35,711 nt of DNA, taken from assembly GCF_000615975.1 (NCBI RefSeq), contig NZ_BAMP01000041.1, forward strand, positions 1 through 35,711, given 5' to 3'. Below, one piece after another: positions 27,436 to 35,224 of the stretch. The number at the start of each line of letters is the position of its first letter. Within the stretch, counting starts at the first letter, position 1. The position numbers were made by a program, and so were the translations under genes. The DNA comes from Nitratireductor aquibiodomus NL21 = JCM 21793 (GTDB taxonomy: Bacteria > Pseudomonadota > Alphaproteobacteria > Rhizobiales > Rhizobiaceae). A model generated the notes under the pieces. It saw nothing but the letters and a program-made list of their open reading frames with translations, was not told where the DNA came from and did not search any database.

Positions 27436-29078
27436 GGCCGATTTTGTCATCATCGGGTCCGGCTCCGCCGGTGCCGCGCTCGCCTACCGCCTTTCCGAAG
27501 ACGGCAAAAACTCCGTCATCGTCATTGAATATGGTGGCAGCGATTTCGGCCCCTTCATCCAGATGCCTGCCGCCCTCTCCTTCCCCATGAACATGGCGCG
27601 CTATGACTGGGGCTTTGAGAGCGAGCCCGAACCGCATCTGGGCGGCCGCGTGCTCGCCACACCGCGCGGCAAGGTGATCGGCGGCTCCTCTTCCATCAAC
27701 GGCATGGTCTTTGTGCGCGGCCACGCGCGCGACTTCGACCACTGGGCAGATGAGGGTGCGACCGGCTGGGCTTCTGCCGACGTCCTTCCCTATTTCAAGC
27801 GCATGGAAACGATGGCCGATGGCGAGACCGGCTGGCGCGGCACGGACGGCCCGCTCCATGTCCGCAAGGGACCACGCGACAACCCGCTCTTTTCAGCTTT
27901 CATAGAGGCCGGCCGCCAGGCGGGCTTCGAAACCACGGAAGATTACAACGGCTCCAAGCAGGAGGGTTTTGGCGCGCTCCAGCAGACCATCCACAAGGGG
28001 CGGCGCTGGTCCACCGCCAATGCCTATCTGAAGCCCGCGCTCAAGCGAGAGAATGTGAGTCTCGTCAATGGCTTCGCCCGGCGCATTGTCATGGAGAATC
28101 AACGTGCCATCGGCGTCGAGATCGAATCTCACAAAAAGATTCAGCTCGTTAAAGCGCGACGTGAGGTCATCGTCGCAGCCTCCTCGATCAATTCGCCAAA
28201 ACTTCTGATGCTTTCGGGCATCGGCCCGGCGAAGCACCTGCGCGAGAATGACATCGATGTGGTGGCGGATCGCCCCGGTGTCGGCTCCAATCTGCAGGAC
28301 CATCTGGAACTCTATATCCAGCAGGAATCACTTCAGCCGATCACGCTCTACTCAAAGCTCAATCTCCTTTCCAAAGGGTTGATAGGCGCGCAGTGGCTGT
28401 TCCTGAAATCAGGCCTCGGCACCTCCAACCATTTTGAGGCTGGTGCTTTCGTGCGCTCAGCCGCCGGGGTCGATTATCCCGACATCCAGTTCCATTTTCT
28501 GCCCGTCGCCATCCGCTATGACGGCAAGGCGGCAGCAAAGGGCCATGGCTTCCAGGCCCATGTCGGGCCGATGCGTTCGAAATCGCGCGGCACAATCCGT
28601 CTTCGGTCGGGCGACGCCTGGGAGAAGCCGGAGATCCGCTTCAACTACATGTCCCATCCGGACGACTGGCGCGACTTCCGCCACTGCATTCGCCTCACCC
28701 GCGAAATATTTTCGCAGGATGCCTTCACGCCCTATCGTGGCCGCGAGATCGCGCCGGGCGAGACTGTTCAAAGCGACGAGGAACTGGACGCCTTCATCCG
28801 CGAACACGCCGAAAGCGCCTATCATCTGTGGCACCTGCCGTATGGGTGCGCCTGACGACGCCATGAGCGTGGTGGATGCCGAATGCCGGGTGATCGGGGT
28901 GGAAGGCCTGCGCGTCGCGGATTCGTCGATCTTCCCCCGTATCACCAACGGCAATCTGAACGGCCCTTCGATCATGGTCGGCGAGAAGGCAGCCGACCAT
29001 ATTCTCGGTCGCACGCCACTCAGTCCTTCCAATCAGGAGCCTTGGATCAACCCGCGCTGGCGGGAAGCCGACCGATAG
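27428..29078 (+). CDS. betA: Choline dehydrogenase (GMC oxidoreductase), one frameshift
   Basis: FAD-dependent GMC oxidoreductase oxidising choline to betaine aldehyde, about 550 aa when restored, the usual length. The FAD motif is [20 protein letters not shown] at the N-terminus. GMC signatures follow: [20 protein letters not shown] and [17 protein letters not shown]. Near 28831, ESAYH should lead into the conserved P-C-G-T-C-R-M-G motif. The observed CATCTGTGGC lacks two bases (CAT CCN TGT GGC expected), or has one extra. The last 75 residues, [20 protein letters not shown] to the end, are normal. The catalytic histidines lie in the segment around this break and the C-terminal [10 protein letters not shown] region. 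Translation is coupled to betI. Confidence 0.93.
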
Positions 29079-29157
29079 AAAACCCATGCGGATAAATTGA
29101 ATGGATCGGGAACGCGTTTCCATGAAACGATGCCCCGTTCCGAAAGCTGGAGACCCC

Positions 29158-30621
29158 ATGCGCGCGCAGCCAAAAGCATCGCACTACATCAATGGCCGTT
29201 ATGTCGAAGACGAACAGGGCAAGGTGATAGAGGTCGTCTATCCTGCCACCGGTGAGATCATCGCCCGCGTCCATTCGGCAACGCCCAACATTGTCGAACT
29301 GGCCGTGGAGGCAGCCCGCGCCGCCCAGCCCACATGGGCCAGGCTGAAGCCGGTCGAGCGCGGCCGTATCCTGCGCCGGGCGGCAGACCTCCTGCTCGAG
29401 CACAATGAGGAACTGGCGAAGCTCGAAACACTGAACACCGGCAAGGCGCTGCAGGAAACGCTTGTCGCCGACGCCCCCTCCGCTGCAGAGGCGCTCGAAT
29501 TCTTCGGCGGCGCTGTCGCCGCCTTCAATGGCGAGCAGGTCGAGCTTGGCGGTTCCTTCGGCTATACGCGCCGTGAACCGCTGGGCGTGTGCGTCGGCAT
29601 CGGCGCGTGGAACTATCCGATCCAGATTGCCGGCTGGAAATCCGGTCCCGCCCTCGCCATGGGCAATGCGATGGTGTTCAAACCGTCCGAGGTGACCCCG
29701 CTTTCCGCACTCCGGCTCGCCGAAATCTTCACCGAGGCCGGCCTGCCCGACGGCCTCTTCAATGTGGTGCAGGGGCTGGGCGATGTCGGTGCCTCGCTTG
29801 TCGCCCATCCGGAGGTGGCCAAGGTTTCGCTCACCGGTTCCGTCGAGACCGGCAAAAAGGTGCAAGCGCTCGCCGGCGGCGAGATGAAACCGGCGACGAT
29901 GGAGCTCGGCGGCAAGTCACCCCTGATCGTGTTCGACGATGCCGATCTGGAAAACGCCATTGGCGGGGCCATGCTCGGCAATTTCTATTCGACGGGCCAG
30001 ATCTGCTCCAACGGCACGCGCGTTTTCGTTCAGAGCAGCATCTACGAGCGCTTCCTGTCGCGCCTCACCGAGCGCACCAGCGCCATTCGCCTGGGCGATC
30101 CGCTTGACCCCGAGACCCATCTCGGCCCGCTCATCAGCAAGGCGCAGTATGACAAGGTGCTGCGCTATATCGAGATCGGCCGCGAGGACCGCGCAACCCT
30201 GCACCAGGGCGGTAGCGCGCCACGGCTTCAGGGCCTTGAAGACGGTTTTTATGTCGAGCCGACCATCTTTACCGATGTCACTGACCGGATGCGCATTGCC
30301 CGCGAGGAGATCTTCGGCCCGGTCATGAGCGTTCTGACCTTCGAGGACGAGGACGAGGTGATCGAGCGCGCCAATGACACGCCTTTTGGCCTTGCAGCCG
30401 GCGTCTTCACGCAGAACCTGGCCCGCGCCCACCACGTGATCGGTGCGCTGAAAGCCGGAACCTGCTGGATCAACACCTATAATCTCACCCCGGTGGAACT
30501 GCCCTTCGGTGGTGTGAAGCAGTCCGGCTTCGGGCGCGAAAATGCCATGGCGGCACTTGCCCATTATTCACAGGTCAAATCCGTCTATGTGGAGATGGGA
30601 GACGTAGAAAGCCCATATTGA
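29158..30621 (+). CDS. betB: Betaine aldehyde dehydrogenase
   Basis: NAD(P)-dependent aldehyde dehydrogenase, 487 aa, completing choline to glycine betaine. The start is the ATG at 29158 ([20 protein letters not shown]) with a GGAG ribosome-binding site; the longer in-frame reading from 29101 adds 19 residues unlike the family. Catalytic features are [20 protein letters not shown], containing the general-base Glu, and [17 protein letters not shown], with the nucleophilic Cys near residue 284. The C-terminus has [20 protein letters not shown]. It follows betA after 79 nt. Glycine betaine serves as osmoprotectant or carbon and nitrogen source. A choline sulfatase gene (betC), common in rhizobial bet operons, is absent here. 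Confidence 0.95.
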   Translation: MRAQPKASHYINGRYVEDEQGKVIEVVYPATGEIIARVHSATPNIVELAVEAARAAQPTWARLKPVERGRILRRAADLLLEHNEELAKLETLNTGKALQETLVADAPSAAEALEFFGGAVAAFNGEQVELGGSFGYTRREPLGVCVGIGAWNYPIQIAGWKSGPALAMGNAMVFKPSEVTPLSALRLAEIFTEAGLPDGLFNVVQGLGDVGASLVAHPEVAKVSLTGSVETGKKVQALAGGEMKPATMELGGKSPLIVFDDADLENAIGGAMLGNFYSTGQICSNGTRVFVQSSIYERFLSRLTERTSAIRLGDPLDPETHLGPLISKAQYDKVLRYIEIGREDRATLHQGGSAPRLQGLEDGFYVEPTIFTDVTDRMRIAREEIFGPVMSVLTFEDEDEVIERANDTPFGLAAGVFTQNLARAHHVIGALKAGTCWINTYNLTPVELPFGGVKQSGFGRENAMAALAHYSQVKSVYVEMGDVESPY

Positions 30622-30634
30622 TGACGGTTTGATC

Positions 30635-30663
30635 TTGCGCAGTCGAAAGACGGCAGCTATAAG
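30635..30663 (+). promoter_or_regulatory. Probable promoter of tRNA-Pro
   Basis: TTGCGC (30635-30640) and TATAAG (30658-30663) are separated by 17 bp. The predicted start near 30670 is about 10 nt before the mature tRNA. It is a motif match with good spacing. Confidence 0.45.
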
Positions 30664-30679
30664 CCCGCCGTCTGGTCAT

Positions 30680-30756
30680 CGGAGTGTAGCGCAGCCTGGT
30701 AGCGCACCTCGTTCGGGACGAGGGGGTCGCAGGTTCGAATCCTGCCACTCCGACCA
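30680..30756 (+). tRNA. tRNA-Pro (anticodon CGG)
   Basis: 77 nt including an encoded CCA end. The acceptor stem CGGAGTG pairs with CACTCCG, followed by A and CCA. The D arm contains AGCGCAGCCTGGTAGCGC. The anticodon arm CTCGT-TCGGGACGAG carries CGG, and the T arm has GGTTCGAATCC. All four arms fold without mismatch by eye. It follows the betB stop by 58 nt. No integrase or duplicated 3' end (att site) is seen next to it. Confidence 0.97.
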
Positions 30757-30872
30757 GTTTTCCCAGTTCATCGATATTACCCGGCCCGTTTAACACGGGA
30801 TGCTGAAGGTGCTTGTCAGCATTCCTCGTTGGCGCCATTGCCGACGGGCCGCGCGGCGCTAATTCTTTCGCC

Positions 30873-31040
30873 ATGGACCAGTATGAGATCACTGCGCGCA
30901 CCATGTTTGCGGCACTGGAACGCGGAAGCTGGAAGCTACAGCCTCCATCCGTGCGAGAGGAATGGCTTGCCAAGGCGCGCGCGCTTCACGCCGCCATCGA
31001 CGCGGGCAAATGGCCTCCACGAGACAGTAGTGGACTCTAG
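30873..31040 (+). CDS. Small hypothetical protein
   Basis: A 55-aa reading frame starting at the ATG at 30873 (MDQYEITARTMFAALERGSW), with no clear ribosome-binding site upstream. The composition looks like a real soluble protein: predicted helices, Trp residues, and a conserved-looking REEWLAKARALHAAIDAGKW segment. An in-frame start at 30813 would add 20 residues. I do not recognise a family. It lies between tRNA-Pro and the molybdopterin-domain gene. Confidence 0.45.
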   Translation: MDQYEITARTMFAALERGSWKLQPPSVREEWLAKARALHAAIDAGKWPPRDSSGL

Positions 31041-31192
31041 CTCTCCTGCGGCCTGGCGCGGCCTCGAGTCGCCCTCGCTCAATTTCTTAACGCAACGTTA
31101 AGCGCCCGCGCTTACACATCCAGGACAATTCCAGGAAAGCGGAAACACTCTGGAACCAGGACATCCCGCCCCGACACCATTGGGAGAGACAC

Positions 31193-31738
31193 ATGCGCGG
31201 CCTGCTGAGATCGACATCCGTTGCCATCGCCCTGCTTTTCCCGGCGGCCTCGCCCTGCCTTGCCGAAGGCACTGTGCTGACAGTCAGCGGCGCGATCGGG
31301 AAGACCAACCGGGAGGCATTCGATCCATTCTTCGACGGCTTTCTCAAGTTTCACGACAAGACTTTCGACAAGGCCTACACGTTCGACTGGGATGCTCTTG
31401 CCGCTCTGCCGCAGCAAACGATCAAGGTGAACGCCGATACGGAGGACTGGCCCCGCACGCTCGCCATGGAAGGCCCGCTTCTCAGGGATGTGCTGGCCAC
31501 TGCCGAGGCATCGGGCAAGACGGCCACGCTATACGCCCTTGATGGCTTCGGTTTTGAGATGGGCGCGGATAAAATGGCCTCTCACGACTGGATTCTGGCC
31601 ATGAAGGTCGACGGGAAGCCACTTGGCATCGGCGGGTTTGGCCCGTTGTGGCTGGTGTACGACACGGGAGGCCGCAAGGCGCCCGAAGAAGAAGAGCGAA
31701 GCTGGGTCTGGTCTGTGTTTCACATCGAGGTCGAGTAG
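31193..31738 (+). CDS. Periplasmic oxidoreductase molybdopterin-binding domain-like protein
   Basis: A 181-aa exported protein with signal peptide MRGLLRSTSVAIALLFPAAS and cleavage near CLAEG. The mature part resembles the sulfite-oxidase-type molybdopterin domain in short form: TVLTVSGAIGKTNREAF, FDWDALAALPQQTIKV, TLAMEGPLLRDVLATAEASG, TATLYALDGFGFEM and MKVDGKPLGIGGFGPLWLVY. There is no visible molybdenum-ligating Cys (the only Cys lies in the signal peptide region), so it probably does not carry an active Mo centre and may be a binding or sensory protein. The start is the ATG at 31193 with GGGAGAG. It is convergent with a diguanylate cyclase gene, 27 nt apart. Confidence 0.78.
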   Translation: MRGLLRSTSVAIALLFPAASPCLAEGTVLTVSGAIGKTNREAFDPFFDGFLKFHDKTFDKAYTFDWDALAALPQQTIKVNADTEDWPRTLAMEGPLLRDVLATAEASGKTATLYALDGFGFEMGADKMASHDWILAMKVDGKPLGIGGFGPLWLVYDTGGRKAPEEEERSWVWSVFHIEVE

Positions 31739-31765
31739 TCCGGCAGACAGTGCCCAGGGCTGAAC

Positions 31766-32524
31766 CTACGCGACAATCTCCTGTGGCGGGTGGTGCACCA
31801 CGCGGTCGCGACCGCCCTGCTTTGCCTTGTAGAGCAGCGAATCAGCCTCCTTGACGACCGCATCAAGGGACTGCAGGGGCCGATGTACCGCAATGCCGAT
31901 GCTGACGGTCGTGGATATGTCTTCGACGCTGGCGCCGCAACCGACAAGGCGGCATGTGATTGCAATGCGTTCGGAAACCATGCGGGCCAGCGGCAGATCC
32001 GCACCGGGCATGAAGACCGCGAATTCTTCGCCGCCGATGCGGGCGCAGATGTCGTCTGTGCGGACGCTCTGCCTGATCGCTTCTGCAATGAGAACAAGAA
32101 CCCTGTCGCCTTCTGCATGACCGAAACGGTCGTTGATGCGTTTGAAGTGATCCACATCGATAAACAGGACCACGCCCGCCGATGCGTCGGTGGCGTCGAT
32201 GGTTTCACCGGCGATCCGCATGAAATCCCGCCGATTGCGCAGCCCCGTCAGGAAATCCGTAGCGGCGGCCATATCCAGTTCTGCGGCCAGTCTGGCAACC
32301 GTCGCCGTCTTGCGCAGAAAGACGAAGGAAATAGGATAGGCGATCACGACCGTTATGAACGCGGTCAGGACCAGATCCAGCAAAAGCCGGTCTGAAAAGA
32401 AGATGGCGTAGAAGACGAGGGTCAGCGCATCAGCGCCCAGAACGGCAAAAAGCGTGACGAAGCAGGCCTGCTGCCAGATCCGCAGTCCATAAAATCTGTC
32501 AAATGCTGCCTGAAACCAGCTCAT
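31766..32524 (-). CDS. Membrane-bound diguanylate cyclase (GGEEF)
   Basis: A 252-aa enzyme making cyclic di-GMP from two GTP. Two membrane segments are visible near residues 20-43 and 48-70, with no sizeable periplasmic sensor, then a short linker and a complete GGDEF domain: TDFLTGLRNRRDFMR, FIDVDHFKRINDRFGHAEGD and IGGEEFAVFMP (GGEEF at 164-168). An allosteric I-site RTDD (155-158) lies exactly five residues before the active-site loop, so product inhibition is expected. The start is taken as the ATG at 32524; a GTG 12 nt upstream is possible. It is divergent from the degenerate GGDEF gene and convergent with the molybdopterin-domain gene. Confidence 0.92.
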   Translation of the reverse strand: MSWFQAAFDRFYGLRIWQQACFVTLFAVLGADALTLVFYAIFFSDRLLLDLVLTAFITVVIAYPISFVFLRKTATVARLAAELDMAAATDFLTGLRNRRDFMRIAGETIDATDASAGVVLFIDVDHFKRINDRFGHAEGDRVLVLIAEAIRQSVRTDDICARIGGEEFAVFMPGADLPLARMVSERIAITCRLVGCGASVEDISTTVSIGIAVHRPLQSLDAVVKEADSLLYKAKQGGRDRVVHHPPQEIVA

Positions 32525-32726
32525 TCCGCGCCCCACTTTGCCGGCATATGAATAATCCGATCTCGTAAAGATGACGTTACCCTACGGAAGCACACATCCG
32601 ACCAAATGACACTGACAAGTGAAAACTGGAGCTTTTCGCTGGAATTTCTTGTAATTTGCCTGCCTTATCATTCATACTGTCAATCAGCTAAAGTAACGGC
32701 GGTCTACGCTTCAGCGGCAGGACCTA

Positions 32727-33962
32727 ATGCGAAGCATGCTGGTTTCTGAGGCTGTTTCTGAAGAAGCTGCTATTGGGTTTCCGCCCGAGGTGAGCGAATT
32801 CAGGAGACTGGACTGGCCCGTCATATCCGGCAACGATGAGACAGTCGGACAGGCTTCCGCGGAGATTGACCCCATGGAGATGGTTTCTCTGGCATCCGAG
32901 TTCCTGCAGGGCCTGGGAATTGCCGTTATCGCGGTACTCCTTTGTGAGCGCGCCGCCCGACTGACCATGACGTCGCTGCAGCGCAACCTGCTCGTTTCTG
33001 TAATGTTTTCGGTCGGCACGATCGGCCCCGCCCTTCTCGCGGCACCGTCGTCTTCCGGCTTTTCCTTCGATATTGGCAATGTCTTCGTCGTCCTCGCCAT
33101 GACATATGGCGGCTGGATCACGTTGACCGTCACGACCGCGGTCGCGGTCCTCGGTCGCCTCTGGCTCGGTGGAGCCGCGGTGGCGAGCAGCGTTCTTGCC
33201 GTTCTGATCTGCAGTGGCATCGGCCTCGCTTTCGCCCAGATGGTAAAGGGCCGGCGTGTTTCGATACCGGCACTGGCCGGGGTCGGGCTTCTGGCATCAG
33301 TTTCGCTGATCTCGGTTTTCCTGCTGCCGCGGGAAATCGCCATGGAAACCTTGGGCGAAGTCGCATCTATTGCTATTGTCGCCAATGTAGTTGCCGCCGT
33401 GGTCATCGGTCGCATTCTCGAATTGCAGCGCTCGCATTTCGGCACCCCACGCCTGAAGGAGGCACCATTGGGAACCACCGACACAGCAACCGGGCTTTTG
33501 AACAGACGGGTGTTTGACAAGCTGGGGCCGGAACTCGCGGCCGCCATGAACTGGGCAGGACAGCCCTACTCCATGGCCCTGATCGACATCGATGAGTTCG
33601 ATCAGGTGGTTGAAGCGCATGGGCATGCCGCCGGCGAGCAGACATTACGCCATGTTGCTTCGGTCGTTCAGTCCGCCGTCCGCCAGACTGACATGGTGGC
33701 AAGCTTTGGCGGCCAGGCCATTGCCCTGGTGCTGCCGGCCTATGACGCTGAACGCGCCTTCGGGCTTGCCGAGCGTATCCAGAGCGCGGTCGCCGACACG
33801 CCGTTTCATCTCGACGGGATCGAGATTCCGCTGACCGTCAGCGTCGGGCTACACACACCGCTGCCACGCAAGGAAAGTTTCTGGATCGCGCTGGGGCAGG
33901 CTGACACGGCGCTCAACCGTGCCAAGTCCACCGGCGGCAATCGGCTTGAAGTGGCTGTCTAA
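32727..33962 (+). CDS. Membrane protein with degenerate GGDEF domain
   Basis: A 411-aa protein with five or six membrane segments between about residues 58 and 230 (for instance FLQGLGIAVIAVLLCERA, LLVSVMFSVGTIGPALLAA, WITLTVTTAVAVLGRLWLGG, ALAGVGLLASVSLISVFLL). The arrangement and a GTIGPALL-type motif recall 5TM receptor modules. The C-terminal domain has GGDEF landmarks (TDTATGLLNRRVFDKLG, ALIDIDEFDQ), but the signature loop is GGQAI (328-332) and GHAAGE replaces GHxxGD. Cyclase activity is therefore unlikely. The I-site RQTD (319-322) is retained, suggesting c-di-GMP binding. The start is the ATG at 32727 with a GGCAGGA ribosome-binding site; an ATG at 32874 with GGAG is an alternative. 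Confidence 0.85.
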   Translation: MRSMLVSEAVSEEAAIGFPPEVSEFRRLDWPVISGNDETVGQASAEIDPMEMVSLASEFLQGLGIAVIAVLLCERAARLTMTSLQRNLLVSVMFSVGTIGPALLAAPSSSGFSFDIGNVFVVLAMTYGGWITLTVTTAVAVLGRLWLGGAAVASSVLAVLICSGIGLAFAQMVKGRRVSIPALAGVGLLASVSLISVFLLPREIAMETLGEVASIAIVANVVAAVVIGRILELQRSHFGTPRLKEAPLGTTDTATGLLNRRVFDKLGPELAAAMNWAGQPYSMALIDIDEFDQVVEAHGHAAGEQTLRHVASVVQSAVRQTDMVASFGGQAIALVLPAYDAERAFGLAERIQSAVADTPFHLDGIEIPLTVSVGLHTPLPRKESFWIALGQADTALNRAKSTGGNRLEVAV

Positions 33963-34121
33963 AGCCGGAAATTCTTCCCCGTCATAGAAGCGATGACCTG
34001 CCTGCATTGTGGGCAGGATGCCTGCCCTCGTGTCACGATGACCGTCAAACGTTTTGCGCGAAACCGGCGATGGTGCGGGCAACCCCATGAAAAGGCGTGA
34101 AAAAGCCGGAACAAACATATT

Positions 34122-34137
34122 TGGCACGTTTGATGCT
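34122..34137 (+). promoter_or_regulatory. Sigma-54 (RpoN) promoter
   Basis: TTGGCACG followed by four bases and ATGCT. This matches the sigma-54 consensus YTGGCACG-N4-TTGCW at all but one of the defined positions, with GG (34123-34124) and GC (34135-34136) exactly 10 nt apart. The expected start, about 11-12 nt beyond the GC, falls at 34147-34148, where the structured RNA begins. No bona fide enhancer site for NtrC or another activator is recognised upstream. Confidence 0.7.
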
Positions 34138-34147
34138 TCTCTACCTG

Positions 34148-34247
34148 CGAGTCCGGAGGGGACTCTCCAGGAAAACGCCACAAGAGCGCTGGAGTAAGCC
34201 GTCAGACTGATCGTGCCTGCCGTGGGGCCGATCGTCTGGCGGCTTTT
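34148..34247 (+). ncRNA. Candidate sigma-54-dependent small RNA, about 100 nt
   Basis: Three successive hairpins without an open reading frame. Hairpin 1 is GAGTCC (34149-34154) / GGACTC (34160-34165) with loop GGAGG. Hairpin 2 is CTCCAG (34165-34170) / CTGGAG (34189-34194) with an 18-nt A-rich loop. Hairpin 3 is a 15-bp terminator stem. The start is set by the sigma-54 promoter at 34122-34137 and the end by the T tract at 34244-34247. The GGAGG loop resembles a ribosome-binding sequence. I do not recognise an Rfam family. The opposite strand would show a CCTCC loop but lacks a T-tailed terminator, so the plus strand is preferred. Confidence 0.65.
34198..34247 (+). terminator. Rho-independent terminator of the candidate sRNA
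   Basis: GCCGTCAGACTGATCG (34198-34213) pairs with CGATCGTCTGGCGGC (34229-34243), with one bulged base and one G-T pair, a 15-nt loop, then TTTT and CATTTCT. It would isolate the LexA-regulated operon from upstream transcription. Confidence 0.85.
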
Positions 34248-34285
34248 CATTTCTGCACATGGTCCCGTCCGGGATCACGGAACGA

Positions 34286-34314
34286 TTGATTTGTTCCTCT
34301 TTTGTTCTTATTAT
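34286..34314 (+). promoter_or_regulatory. LexA-controlled promoter (SOS box in the spacer)
   Basis: TTGATT (34286-34291) and TATTAT (34309-34314) are spaced by 17 bp. Inside the spacer lies GTTC-CTCTTTT-GTTC (34293-34307), a perfect match to the alphaproteobacterial LexA box GTTC-N7-GTTC. LexA binding would block RNA polymerase. The predicted start is at 34320-34322, the A of the ATG itself, suggesting a leaderless transcript. Confidence 0.85.
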
Positions 34315-34320
34315 GCAGGA

Positions 34321-35205
34321 ATGCAATACACCCTGCCCCTTGTGCCATTCGACCGGATGGCAAGCCTCCACCGGCGCTTGCTGGCTGTCTTCGGACCGCC
34401 AGCGGAGTTCGTGCGTCTAGACCCGGTCAGCCAGATGGTTCTGGCGATGCTTAGCGCCAGAACGCGCAGCGAGGCGGCGTTGAATGTCTTTGCCAGGCTT
34501 GTCGAACACTTCGAAGTGGCAAAACTCAGGGGCTCCTGGACACGGCTGGCCGAGGCTTCTTTCCACGAAGTAGACCCGCTGCTCGAAGGCATTACCCATC
34601 CGGAGCGCAAGGCTGTTGCCCTGCCCCGCGCCCTGCAGGAGATCGCCAGTCTGAGCGGCGGGCTCGATCTCGGCTTCCTGCATGGCTGGTCTGTCGATGA
34701 CGCCTTGTCCTGGCTGGAGCGCATTTATGGTGTCGGCCCCAAGACCAGCACTGCCACGCTCAACATGAGCACATTGCGCAAGCGCGTTCTTGTCGTCGAC
34801 ACGGCGCATTGGCGCGCGGCGCGCTGTCTTGGCCTTGTGCCCGAACAGGCCTCGCCGGAACGCTCGGTCCGCCTTCTCAATCGCCAGCTTCCCGATCTCT
34901 GGGAGGCTTCCGACACCGAAGAACACCACATCCTCATGCAGGATCTCGGACGGGCGTTTTGCGCCCGCAACCGCAATGCGTCTTGCCCTTTCGCAAATGT
35001 ATGCGCCGGCAAGGCCGCGCATCGGCGCACGCGCCTTCTGGAAGAGTGGCTGCGCGATGCGCCGCCCGCAGAGGCCCTGCCGGGCGCAGGCGCGAAGATG
35101 AGTCAAATCAGTCCCTTGAAGGAAAACATTGCGATTTTGAATCAGGGCGCTGCAAGCGTGCCGCCGCCGGCGCAAGGCGCGCCGGCATCCGCCGCGTCCT
35201 GTTAG
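34321..35205 (+). CDS. Endonuclease III-like HhH-GPD protein, first gene of an SOS operon
   Basis: A 294-aa protein of the Nth/MutY helix-hairpin-helix superfamily, acting on damaged bases or abasic sites. The hairpin is IYGVGPKTSTATL (Lys141, the glycosylase lysine) and the catalytic Asp160 is in VLVVDTAHW. The C-terminal iron-sulfur loop is short: only Cys214, Cys222 and Cys228 (CARNRNASCPFANVC) instead of C-X6-C-X2-C-X5-C, so a [4Fe-4S] cluster is doubtful. The last 55 residues are low-complexity and Ala/Pro-rich. The start is the ATG at 34321 (MQYTLPLVPFDRMASLHRRL). It is directly behind a LexA box and 19 nt before imuA, so it should be damage-inducible together with the mutasome genes. 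Confidence 0.87.
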   Translation: MQYTLPLVPFDRMASLHRRLLAVFGPPAEFVRLDPVSQMVLAMLSARTRSEAALNVFARLVEHFEVAKLRGSWTRLAEASFHEVDPLLEGITHPERKAVALPRALQEIASLSGGLDLGFLHGWSVDDALSWLERIYGVGPKTSTATLNMSTLRKRVLVVDTAHWRAARCLGLVPEQASPERSVRLLNRQLPDLWEASDTEEHHILMQDLGRAFCARNRNASCPFANVCAGKAAHRRTRLLEEWLRDAPPAEALPGAGAKMSQISPLKENIAILNQGAASVPPPAQGAPASAASC

Positions 35206-35224
35206 TGCGTTCCGGAGTTGCGTC

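Noticed and set aside
30680-31192. tRNA-Pro as the attachment site of an integrated element
   Set aside because: No integrase, no repeated tRNA 3' end and no change in gene content nearby.
34005-34030. GGGCAGG-ATG-CCTGCCC hairpin after the degenerate GGDEF gene as a terminator
   Set aside because: There is no T tract on either strand and the stem has a competing partner to its left. It is left uncalled.
34140-34250. The known alphaproteobacterial suhB/alpha-r14 type sRNA on the minus strand, because the loop there reads CCTCC
   Set aside because: The T-tailed terminator and the promoter are both on the plus strand, and the minus strand lacks a terminator tail.
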